Notes under the pieces: generated by a model
The model's input: the letters and a program-made list of their open reading frames with translations, nothing else
What the model was told of the DNA's origin: nothing
The model's database searches: none
Part shown: one piece after another, positions 1 to 6,109 of the stretch
Position numbering within the stretch: the stretch's first letter is position 1
Layout: the number at the start of each line of letters is the position of its first letter
Translations under genes and position numbers: made by a program
Assembly: GCA_019911985.1 (NCBI GenBank)
Contig: JAIOJO010000463.1
Coordinates: forward strand, 1-15,349
Origin: Sulfuricellaceae bacterium
GTDB taxonomy: Bacteria > Pseudomonadota > Gammaproteobacteria > Burkholderiales > UBA9220
DNA length: 15,349 nucleotides
Reading direction: 5' to 3'

Positions 1-39
1 GCAATGTTTTTTCAAATTTCCCCATGGGTAACTTGGCAA

Positions 40-1365
40 TTAATTCGAACCCAATTCTTCCATGCGGATCTTGGTGACTTTGCCGCTGATGGACGGCAGC
101 GCTTCGATCTTGGCGATCGCCCGGTTGATGGATTTCTCCACCGCCTGGTGGGTGAGGAAAATCACGTCCGCTTGTTGCTCACCTTCCGCCGGTTCCTTCT
201 GGATCATCGCGTCGATGGAGATGTCCAGGTCGGCCAGGATGCGCGTCACATCGGCCAGCACGCCCGGCTTGTCGTGGGCTTTCAGGCGCAGGTAGTAGGA
301 CGTGCGCACCTCGTCGATGGACAGGATAGGCTCGTCCGACAAGGCGTCGGGCTGGAAGGCCAGATGCGGCACGCGGTGCTCGGGGTCGGCGGTGTGCATG
401 CGGGTCACGTCCACCAGGTCCGCCACCACCGCCGAGGCGGTCGGCTCGGCGCCGGCGCCGCGGCCGTAGTACATCGTGGCGCCCACCGCGTCGCCCTTCA
501 CCAGCACGGCGTTCATCACCCCCTCGACGTTGGCGATCAGGCGCTTGGCGGGGATCAGCGTGGGATGCACGCGCAGTTCTATGCCCTTGTCGGTGCGCTT
601 GGCGATGCCCAGCAGCTTGATGCGGTAGCCCAAGCCTTCGGCGTAGGCGATGTCCTCGCGGGTGAGCTTGGAAATGCCTTCGGTATAGGCCTTGTCGAAT
701 TGCATCGGGATACCGAAGCCGATGGCGGCCATGATGGTGAGCTTGTGGGCGGCGTCCACGCCTTCCACGTCGAAGGTCGGATCGGCCTCGGCATAGCCCA
801 GGCGCTGCGCCTCGGCCAGCACGGTGTCGAAGCTCAGGCCCTTGTCGCGCATTTCGCTGAGGATGAAGTTGGTGGTGCCGTTGATGATGCCGGCGATCCA
901 TTCGATGCGGTTGGCGGTGAGGCCCTCGCGCAGCGCTTTGATGATGGGAATGCCGCCCGCCACGGCGGCCTCGAAGGCAACCATCACGCCCTTGTCCTGG
1001 GCGGCCTTGAAGATTTCGTTGCCGTGCACCGCCATCAGCGCCTTATTGGCGGTGACCACGTGCTTGCCGTTGGCGATGGCCTGGAGCACCAGTTCCCGCG
1101 CCGGGGAATAGCCGCCTATCAGCTCCACCACGATGTCGATGTCGGGGTTGTTCACCACGTCCTCGGGATGGGTGGTGAGTATCAGGTCGCTGCCGGCGAA
1201 TTCGCGGGCTTTTTCCAGGTTGCGCACCGCCGCCATGGTGACGCGGATTTCGCGCCCGGCGCGGCGGGTGATTTCGGCCGCGTTGCGGCGCAGCACCGTG
1301 AGGGTGCCGCCGCCGACCGTGCCTAAGCCAAGCAGGCCTACATTGATGGGTTTCATGTCGTTCAT
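40..1365 (-). CDS. hom: Homoserine dehydrogenase
   Basis: A 441-residue protein that reduces aspartate semialdehyde to homoserine with NAD(P)H, the branch point to threonine and methionine in the cytoplasm. The Rossmann motif GLGTVG is at residues 13-18. The catalytic-domain stretches VTANKAL (104-110) and NGTTNFIL (162-169) are present. The family signature runs from A192 to K208 with its D-P, D and K residues intact. A C-terminal ACT domain (about 357-435) begins with the typical YYLRLKAHDKPGV stretch and suggests feedback inhibition by threonine. Length is normal for the monofunctional ACT-containing form, with no fused aspartokinase. The ATG at 1365 has a weak GGAAA 5 bases upstream; the second Met, three codons in, is less well placed. 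It follows alaA by 36 bp in the same direction, so the two are probably cotranscribed. thrC commonly follows hom, but it would lie beyond the left edge. Confidence 0.97.
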   Translation of the reverse strand: MNDMKPINVGLLGLGTVGGGTLTVLRRNAAEITRRAGREIRVTMAAVRNLEKAREFAGSDLILTTHPEDVVNNPDIDIVVELIGGYSPARELVLQAIANGKHVVTANKALMAVHGNEIFKAAQDKGVMVAFEAAVAGGIPIIKALREGLTANRIEWIAGIINGTTNFILSEMRDKGLSFDTVLAEAQRLGYAEADPTFDVEGVDAAHKLTIMAAIGFGIPMQFDKAYTEGISKLTREDIAYAEGLGYRIKLLGIAKRTDKGIELRVHPTLIPAKRLIANVEGVMNAVLVKGDAVGATMYYGRGAGAEPTASAVVADLVDVTRMHTADPEHRVPHLAFQPDALSDEPILSIDEVRTSYYLRLKAHDKPGVLADVTRILADLDISIDAMIQKEPAEGEQQADVIFLTHQAVEKSINRAIAKIEALPSISGKVTKIRMEELGSN

Positions 1366-1401
1366 TTATTTTCCGATTATTTAGGGCAGGGCTCTTTAAT
1401 G

Positions 1402-2628
1402 CTAGGCGGCGTGCCGCTTGCGGTAATTTTCCAGGAAGCGGGCGATGCGGCCGATGGCGTCGGTGAGGTCGTCCACGTTGGGCAGGAACACCACCCGGAG
1501 ATGGTCCGGTTGCGGCCAGTTGAAGCCGCTCCCCTGCACCAGCAGCACTTTCTCTTCGAGCAGCAGGTCGAGGATGAACTGCTGGTCGTCGGCGATGGGA
1601 TACATCTTGGGATCGAGGCGCGGGAACAAATACATCGTCGCCTGCGGCTTGACGCAGGAAACGCCGGGAATGGCGTTCAGCAACTCCCACGCCACGTCGC
1701 GCTGGCGGCACAAGCGGCCTGAAGGCGCCACCAGGTCGTCGATGCTCTGGTAGCCGCCCAAGGCCGTCTGGATGCCGTGTTGGGCCGGCACGTTGGCGCA
1801 TAGGCGCATCGAGGCGAGCATATTCAGGCCTTCGATGTAGTCCTTGGCGTGGCGCTTCTCGCCGGAGACGATGAGCCAGCCGGCGCGGTATCCGGCGGCG
1901 CGGTAGTTTTTCGACAAGCCGTTGAAAGTAACGAAAAGCACATCGTCGGCGAGCGAGGCGATGGACGTGTGGGTCTTACCGTCGTACAACACTTTGTCGT
2001 AAATTTCGTCCGCGTAGACGATCAACTGATGCTGGCGCGCGATCTCGACGATTTCCTGCAGCAGCTCCACCGGGTAGAGCGCGCCGGTGGGATTGTTCGG
2101 GTTGATGATGACGATGGCGCGGGTGTTCGCGGTGATCTTGCCGCGGATATCGTCCAGGTCGGGTAACCAGCCGGCTTGTTCGTCGCAGATGTAATGGCGC
2201 GGCGTGCCGCCGCCCAGGCTCACCGCCGCCGTCCACAGGGGATAGTCGGGCGCCGGCACCAGCACCTCGTCGCCGTTGTTGAGCAAGGCCTGCATGGCCA
2301 TCACGATCAACTCGGATACGCCGTTGCCGATGTAAATATCGTCCAGCGTGACGTTGGCGATTTTCTTTTCCTGGGTATAGTGCATCACCGCCTTGCGCGC
2401 GGCGAACAGACCCTTGGAGTCGCAATAGCCCGAGGCATTCGCCAGGTTATGGATGACGTCCTGGATAATCTCCTCCGGCGCCTCGAAACCGAAGGACGCG
2501 GGATTGCCGATGTTCAGCTTGATAATGCGATGGCCGTCTTCTTCCATCTGCCGGGCGTGCTCCATCACCGGACCACGGATGTCGTAGCAGACGTTGGCAA
2601 GCTTGGTGGATTTCAGTATGGGTTGCAC
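1402..2628 (-). CDS. alaA: Glutamate-pyruvate aminotransferase (AlaA type)
   Basis: A 408-residue fold-type I PLP aminotransferase that forms alanine from pyruvate with glutamate as amino donor. It resembles E. coli AlaA along its whole length as recalled: the N-terminal KLANVCYDIRGPV, GYCDSKGL, YIGNGVSELIV and the end of the protein all correspond. The PLP-binding lysine is K240 in FNGLSKNYR. Other cofactor residues are N179 in NPNNPTG, D207 and Y210 in ADEIY, and the carboxylate-binding R378. The start is GTG at 2628, preceded by AAGGA with a 10-base spacer. It precedes hom by 36 bp, suggesting an alanine/threonine biosynthesis operon. Its upstream region is shortened by the palindromic element that ends 50 bp away. 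The AlaA assignment is strong by similarity; activity on other 2-oxo acids cannot be excluded. Confidence 0.95.
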   Translation of the reverse strand: MQPILKSTKLANVCYDIRGPVMEHARQMEEDGHRIIKLNIGNPASFGFEAPEEIIQDVIHNLANASGYCDSKGLFAARKAVMHYTQEKKIANVTLDDIYIGNGVSELIVMAMQALLNNGDEVLVPAPDYPLWTAAVSLGGGTPRHYICDEQAGWLPDLDDIRGKITANTRAIVIINPNNPTGALYPVELLQEIVEIARQHQLIVYADEIYDKVLYDGKTHTSIASLADDVLFVTFNGLSKNYRAAGYRAGWLIVSGEKRHAKDYIEGLNMLASMRLCANVPAQHGIQTALGGYQSIDDLVAPSGRLCRQRDVAWELLNAIPGVSCVKPQATMYLFPRLDPKMYPIADDQQFILDLLLEEKVLLVQGSGFNWPQPDHLRVVFLPNVDDLTDAIGRIARFLENYRKRHAA

Positions 2629-2679
2629 GGCAAGAGTATCCTTGGTTGGCTGGCGGTTTCTCGCGGCGAATAAACTCTA

Positions 2680-2710
2680 AGAAGCTGTTTTAATAAATCC
2701 TGAGCCCGCG
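2680..2710 (+). repeat. Left terminal inverted repeat of the palindromic element
   Basis: This 31-bp arm is the reverse complement of 2918-2948 with a single G/A difference near its inner end. Its first 20 bases are AT-rich (GCTGTTTTAATAAATCC core). It lies 52 bp upstream of the alaA start codon, in that gene's presumed promoter zone. Confidence 0.9.
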
Positions 2711-2727
2711 TTGAGGCGCTAAGCCCG
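2711..2727 (+). repeat. Internal inverted repeat B, left arm
   Basis: 17 bases beginning TTGAGGCGCTAAGCCC, matched perfectly by the reverse complement at 2793-2809. Together they form a 17-bp stem with a 65-nt loop that contains the left arm of pair C. Confidence 0.9.
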
Positions 2728-2746
2728 TGAGGGCTAGGCGCGGCGA

Positions 2747-2767
2747 GCGCGGTTTGGTTATTCCAAA
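2747..2767 (+). repeat. Internal inverted repeat C, left arm
   Basis: 21 bases that match the reverse complement of 2861-2881 without a mismatch. The arm lies in the loop of hairpin B, while its partner lies in the loop of hairpin D, so pairing C crosses both other stems. The arm also contains its own small hairpin, TTTGG-TTATT-CCAAA. Confidence 0.9.
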
Positions 2768-2792
2768 TCAGCGAGCCGTAACGACGCCCTCG

Positions 2793-2809
2793 CGGGCTTA
2801 GCGCCTCAA
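2793..2809 (+). repeat. Internal inverted repeat B, right arm
   Basis: Perfect 17-base reverse complement of 2711-2727; it closes the first large internal hairpin of the element. Confidence 0.9.
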
Positions 2810-2823
2810 CCCTCTGGGTCGGT

Positions 2824-2842
2824 GGCAAGCGGGCTCCAGGGC
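2824..2842 (+). repeat. Internal inverted repeat D, left arm
   Basis: 19 bases pairing with 2894-2912 at 17 of 19 positions. The two differences are both C versus T changes, which keep G-U pairing possible in RNA from one strand. Confidence 0.85.
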
Positions 2843-2860
2843 TTTGTTGCGGGCCGCTTG

Positions 2861-2881
2861 TTTGGAATAACCAAACCGCGC
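2861..2881 (+). repeat. Internal inverted repeat C, right arm
   Basis: Perfect 21-base reverse complement of 2747-2767, located in the 51-nt loop of hairpin D. Confidence 0.9.
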
Positions 2882-2893
2882 GTCCCGCGTCGC

Positions 2894-2912
2894 GCCCTGA
2901 AACCCGCTTGCC
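2894..2912 (+). repeat. Internal inverted repeat D, right arm
   Basis: Pairs with 2824-2842 (17 of 19). It can alternatively pair with the adjoining right terminal repeat: CCTGAAACCCGC at 2896-2907 against GCGGGTTCAGG at 2919-2929 with one bulged base. The element therefore has competing folds. Confidence 0.8.
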
Positions 2913-2917
2913 GCCGG

Positions 2918-2948
2918 CGCGGGTTCAGGATTTATTAAAACAGCTTCT
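2918..2948 (+). repeat. Right terminal inverted repeat of the palindromic element
   Basis: 31-bp partner of 2680-2710 (30 of 31). It ends 77 bp before the ATG of the Mth938-domain gene, close to that gene's likely promoter. With the flanking TAA and GAAGC it makes a short palindrome, GCTTC-TAA-GAAGC, at the right junction. Confidence 0.9.
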
Positions 2949-2974
2949 AAGAAGCAAATGCCGCTAGAACTACG

Positions 2975-2980
2975 TAAAAT
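2975..2980 (+). promoter_or_regulatory. Possible -10 box for the Mth938-domain gene
   Basis: TAAAAT matches the sigma70 -10 consensus at five of six bases and lies 45 bp before the ATG at 3026. No convincing -35 hexamer is found 16-18 bp upstream. That position is between the -10 and the right terminal repeat of the palindromic element. Confidence 0.3.
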
Positions 2981-3025
2981 ATGCAATCTTACCCGACAGC
3001 CTGTTGGCTAGCAATTGGAGCCAAA

Positions 3026-3400
3026 ATGAAACTGCACCTCAACGATGCGCGCGGAAACAATCAATTTACCGGCTATGGCGACGGCTACGTCCTGATCAAC
3101 GGCCAGCGCCATAGCGGCAACCTGATCGTGCTGCCGACGCGAATCATCCCGGACTGGCACGCGGGCAGCGCCGCCACGCTGCGCGAAGAGCAGTTCGAAC
3201 GCATGCTGGAATTGGATTGCGAAATTATTCTGCTCGGAACCGGTAAAGTGCTACGCTTTCCGCATCCCTCGCTCAGCCGCGCGCTGCTGCACGCCCGCGT
3301 GGGCTTGGAAGCGATGGACAGCGCCGCCGCCTGCCGCACCTATAACATCTTGCTGGCCGAAGACCGCAAGGTGGCGGCGGCGCTGATTATCGAAGACTAG
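3026..3400 (+). CDS. Mth938-like domain protein (DUF498 family), function unknown
   Basis: A 124-residue cytoplasmic protein of the small Mth938/AAMDC-like fold family. In bacteria its biochemical role is not established. Family features visible here are the opening MKLHLND, the strand-forming YVLINGQ and LIVLPTRIIPDW segments, the central ILLGTGKVLRFP (68-79), and the C-terminal GLEAMDSAAACRTYNILLAEDRKVAAALI region, quoted here only by its limits 93-121. The start at 3026 is chosen over an upstream in-frame ATG at 2981 because GGAG sits 5 bases before it and homologues begin MKLHL. It is the only plus-strand gene here. It has no operon partner, and its stop lies 2 bp from the stop of the convergent yrfG. 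No signal peptide or membrane segment is present. Confidence 0.85.
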   Translation: MKLHLNDARGNNQFTGYGDGYVLINGQRHSGNLIVLPTRIIPDWHAGSAATLREEQFERMLELDCEIILLGTGKVLRFPHPSLSRALLHARVGLEAMDSAAACRTYNILLAEDRKVAAALIIED

Positions 3401-3402
3401 CG

Positions 3403-4056
3403 CTAGGCGGGCATGATTTCGTCGAAACCCGAAATCGCCGGAAATTCTTCGGTATCCTTGTCCGGCTGCCGGGAATCGGGATTGCGCACGGCGAGAGTAT
3501 AGACGATACCGTAATCCCGCGCCGAGCGCAGCACCGGCAGGCTGTCGTCGATCAACACCGTCGCTTCCGGCCGGAAGGGTTCGATACCCTGGAGCCGGCC
3601 CCAAAATCCGGCATTTTCCTTCGGAACGCCGATGTCGTGCGCGCATACGATGGCGTCGAAATGGGCGTCCAGCCCGGTGATACCCATTTTCAGCGTTAAG
3701 CTCTTGTGGTGCGCGTTGGTGACCAGCGTGACCCGCTTGCCCGACCGGCGCAGCCGCGCCAAGAATTCGGGAACATGGGGGTGAACGGCGATCAAATGGC
3801 TGACCTCTTCCTTGAGCAGCGCGATATCCAATTCCAGCTCGCGGCTCCAGTAGTCTACGCAATACCATTCCATGGTGCCCTGCATCGCCTGGTAGCGGGG
3901 CATCAGTTCGCCGAAGGATTCCTCGAAACTCAAGCCTCGCTTCTCGGCATAACGCCGTGGCACGTGCTCCAGCCAAAAATGGCTGTCGAAATGCAAGTCG
4001 AGCAAGGTGCCGTCCATGTCGAGAAAAACGGTTTCCAGCGCGTTCCAAGCAAGCAT
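3403..4056 (-). CDS. yrfG: HAD-family GMP/IMP nucleotidase (YrfG type)
   Basis: A 217-residue haloacid dehalogenase-superfamily hydrolase resembling E. coli YrfG, which dephosphorylates purine nucleoside monophosphates. All four HAD motifs are visible: D13-x-D15-G-T (motif I, with nucleophile D13), T113 in LVTNAHHKS (motif II), K146 in GVPKEN (motif III) and D170-D171 in VLIDDS (motif IV). The helical cap between motifs I and II carries MEWYCVDYWSRELELDI, close to the matching part of YrfG. Length is normal. The ATG at 4056 has only a weak purine stretch (AAGAAA) upstream. It lies 68 bp downstream of rpoS on the same strand and may be read from it; no clear terminator separates them. Family is certain; substrate is inferred from similarity. 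Confidence 0.88.
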   Translation of the reverse strand: MLAWNALETVFLDMDGTLLDLHFDSHFWLEHVPRRYAEKRGLSFEESFGELMPRYQAMQGTMEWYCVDYWSRELELDIALLKEEVSHLIAVHPHVPEFLARLRRSGKRVTLVTNAHHKSLTLKMGITGLDAHFDAIVCAHDIGVPKENAGFWGRLQGIEPFRPEATVLIDDSLPVLRSARDYGIVYTLAVRNPDSRQPDKDTEEFPAISGFDEIMPA

Positions 4057-4124
4057 GTGATTTCTTACTGAAAATGAATTTTATTTAGCGGCTTCCGCCA
4101 GCGGCCGACCCGCAGCTTCCAGCG

Positions 4125-5060
4125 CTAAAGCATGGCTTCTTTGGTAATGCCGCCGCGCCGCAGGATGGCGCGCAGCGCATGGAGGCTTTCGAGCTGTATC
4201 TGGCGCACCCGCTCCCGCGTGATACCCAGACTTTCCGCCACGTATTCCAATGTATTGACATCCTGGCCGTTCAAACCGAAACGGCGTTCGATCACCCAAC
4301 GCTGCTTATCGCTGAGCTGCTCCAGCCACACCTGCGTCAAGGCCTGCATTTCGGCGGTCTGTAGTTGCAGCTCCGGCAACACGTAATGTTCGTCGGGCAC
4401 AGACTCGCCGATCGACAAGCTCGGGTCCACGTCCAGCGGCGCATCGAGAGACGCAATCCGCTCGTTCAGCGTCAAGATGTGCCGCACGTCGTCGGCCTCC
4501 CGGCCGAGCAAATGAGCCACATCGTCAACCGTAGGCTCGGTTTCGCCGTGAGCTTCAAGATGACGGAAAGCGCGCAGGCAGCTATTCAGCTCCTTGACGA
4601 CATGCACCGGCAAGCGGATCGTGCGCGACTGGTTCATGATGGCGCGCTCCACGTTTTGGCGTATCCACCAAGTGGCGTAAGTGGAGAACCGGAAGCCGCG
4701 CTCCGGGTCGAATTTTTCCAGCGCGTGTATCAAGCCCAGATTACCCTCCTCGATCAGGTCGAGAAAATCCAGTCCCCGGTTGTTATAGCGCTTGGCGATG
4801 CTCACGACCAAGCGCAAATTGCACTCGATCATTTTCTGCCGGGCGTCGAAATCACCCTGCCTGACGCGGCGTGTCAAATCCAATTCATCCTCGGCGGACA
4901 GCAGGGCATTGTGGCCGATTTCATTCAAATAGGCCTGGGTAACGTCGCCGTTCATGTCCACCAGGGAAATCTCATCATCCTTCAGATCGGGCAACTCCTC
5001 CAGTGGAATGCTTTCCTCCAGTTGAAGGCTTATATCGAATTCGTCTTCTTGACCGCTCAT
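4125..5060 (-). CDS. rpoS: RNA polymerase sigma factor RpoS (sigma S)
   Basis: A 311-residue group 2 sigma factor for stationary-phase and general stress transcription. Region 1.2 lies around 41-70 (TQAYLNEIG). Region 2.1 is at 79-92 (CNLRLVVSIAKRYN) and region 2.2 begins DLIEEGNLGLIHALEKF (101-117). Regions 2.3-2.4 include FSTYATWWIRQNVERAI (125-141) and TIRLPVHV (147-154). Region 4.2 has the helix-turn-helix near 269-294 (GITRERVRQIQ). It is slightly shorter than E. coli RpoS (330) at the termini. K156 in VVKELN corresponds to E. coli K173, the residue recognised by the RssB adaptor. The start is supported by AGGAGG 8 bases before the ATG. It follows nlpD by 106 bp, the classic arrangement; in E. 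coli a main rpoS promoter lies inside nlpD. Confidence 0.96.
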   Translation of the reverse strand: MSGQEDEFDISLQLEESIPLEELPDLKDDEISLVDMNGDVTQAYLNEIGHNALLSAEDELDLTRRVRQGDFDARQKMIECNLRLVVSIAKRYNNRGLDFLDLIEEGNLGLIHALEKFDPERGFRFSTYATWWIRQNVERAIMNQSRTIRLPVHVVKELNSCLRAFRHLEAHGETEPTVDDVAHLLGREADDVRHILTLNERIASLDAPLDVDPSLSIGESVPDEHYVLPELQLQTAEMQALTQVWLEQLSDKQRWVIERRFGLNGQDVNTLEYVAESLGITRERVRQIQLESLHALRAILRRGGITKEAML

Positions 5061-5166
5061 ACAATACCCTCCTAGCTATGACTCAGCACCCATAGTAGCG
5101 CAGATATGAAATTCAAGCATTAATACGCTGGCACCGTTGCGGCAAGCTCTAAATCTGCCGAAAAGC

Positions 5167-6096
5167 TCAGGTTTTCCCGGCGGGCAGGTACTTCAGGGGG
5201 TCGGCGGGCTTGCCCAGGCGACGTATTTCAAAATGCAGCATGACTTGGCTTGAATCGCTGCTGCCCATTTCGGCTATTTTTTGCCCTTGCTTAACCGCCT
5301 GCCCTTCCTTCACCAGAAGTTTGCTGTTATGGGCATAAGCGGTGAGAAAAGTATTATTGTGCTTGATGATGATCAAATTGCCGTAGCCGCGCAATCCGCT
5401 GCCGCTATAGACCACCTTGCCGTCGGCACTGGCGAGAATCGCCTGTCCGGCCTTGCCGCCGATGTCCAAGCCCTTGTTCCCGCCTTCGCTGAAACCGGCC
5501 AGGGTTTTTCCGCTGGTCGGCCAAATCCAAGCCACTGCCTCGTCGCTATCCGCGGCATCCGGCGTTTCGCCGGCGGCGGGCTTTTCGGCTGGAGCCGGCT
5601 TAGTGTCGGCCGTAACCGGCTTGGCCGGGGACGGCGGCTGAGGCGGCTTGGCCGCGCTGGCGGCAAGCGCCTGCGGACTGTACGCGAGCTTGAGCGCCTT
5701 CGGTTCGCTTTTAATAGGGGGGGGTTGCGTAGCGGCAGGAGCCTCCTCGATGGCAGGCACCGCCTTAATCGGCGATGCGACCGCCACGGCTCCGTTGGGC
5801 GGAGTCAGCCGCAAAACCTGGCCCGTGTAGATACGATTGGGATCGTCGATACTGTTCCAGCCCGCCACCTCGCGATAACCGAAACCATACTCGAAGGCGA
5901 TACCGAACAAGGTATCACCCTTTTTCACCGTGTAGGTTTTGGGCCGCCAGTCCGAGGCATGACGGTTATGCTGAAATCTGGAATTGGCAGCACGCTCGGA
6001 TACCGGCGCATGGCCGGATGAGGCGCACCCGGACAACGCCAGGACGGCGACAAGCAGCAATAGCGAGGACTTACCTAGCGCCGATGAAAAAACCAC
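5167..6096 (-). CDS. nlpD: Murein-hydrolase activator lipoprotein NlpD
   Basis: A 309-residue envelope lipoprotein that, in E. coli, activates the amidase AmiC during cell separation. I chose the GTG at 6096: it has AAAGG 5 bases upstream, starts just after pcm, and gives a proper lipoprotein signal with lipobox LSGC (C24). Ala at +2 predicts outer-membrane sorting. A longer frame to 6183 would overlap pcm and bury the signal peptide. A LysM domain (about 53-97, TYTVKKGDTLFGIA) is followed by a Pro/Ala-rich linker (98-189) and an M23/LytM domain (190-305). Metal-binding positions are degenerate: GGNKGLDI has Asn for the usual His, and the usual H-x-H is MLH. It is therefore an activator, not a peptidase. 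The linker contains a run of eight C on the coding strand (5717-5724). Confidence 0.94.
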   Translation of the reverse strand: MVFSSALGKSSLLLLVAVLALSGCASSGHAPVSERAANSRFQHNRHASDWRPKTYTVKKGDTLFGIAFEYGFGYREVAGWNSIDDPNRIYTGQVLRLTPPNGAVAVASPIKAVPAIEEAPAATQPPPIKSEPKALKLAYSPQALAASAAKPPQPPSPAKPVTADTKPAPAEKPAAGETPDAADSDEAVAWIWPTSGKTLAGFSEGGNKGLDIGGKAGQAILASADGKVVYSGSGLRGYGNLIIIKHNNTFLTAYAHNSKLLVKEGQAVKQGQKIAEMGSSDSSQVMLHFEIRRLGKPADPLKYLPAGKT

Positions 6097-6109
6097 GTCT
6101 GCCTTTCCG

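Larger units (their letters stand above)
2681..2947. mobile_element. 267-bp non-coding palindromic element (MITE-like)
   Basis: This fills most of the 397-bp gap between the divergent alaA and Mth938-domain genes. The outer arms are an almost perfect 31-bp inverted repeat (2680-2710 and 2918-2948, one mismatch). The copies of TAA at 2678-2680 and 2948-2950 look like a 3-bp target duplication. Inside are three more inverted-repeat pairs: 2711-2727 with 2793-2809 (17 of 17), 2747-2767 with 2861-2881 (21 of 21) and 2824-2842 with 2894-2912 (17 of 19). The tips are AT-rich and the interior GC-rich. No credible gene lies inside; the short open frames that cross it have no recognisable product or start signal. 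Terminal repeats, duplication and lack of coding capacity fit a miniature element moved by a transposase elsewhere. No transposase family can be named from the ends. Confidence 0.75.

Noticed and set aside
1..39. Start of thrC downstream of hom (ATG near 25 on the minus strand)
   Set aside because: Only a few codons are visible, they do not match known ThrC N-termini, and there is no good ribosome site. thrC may begin beyond the window.
4..1326. 440-codon open frame on the plus strand opposite hom
   Set aside because: It mirrors hom in a GC-rich gene, has a low-complexity His/Gly/Asp-rich product, and matches no family. Hom is unmistakable on the other strand.
2798..2986. Short minus-strand frames crossing the palindromic element (also 2613-2828)
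   Set aside because: They run through inverted repeats, have no ribosome site or recognisable product, and reflect GC-rich repeat sequence.
2981..3025. Longer N-terminus for the Mth938-domain protein (ATG 2981)
   Set aside because: No ribosome site there, and it overlaps the likely promoter. The ATG at 3026 has GGAG and matches homologue starts.
5061..5166. rpoS promoter in the nlpD-rpoS spacer
   Set aside because: Candidate boxes have spacings of 13-14 bp, too short to trust. In E. coli the main promoter lies within nlpD, which cannot be confirmed here by eye.
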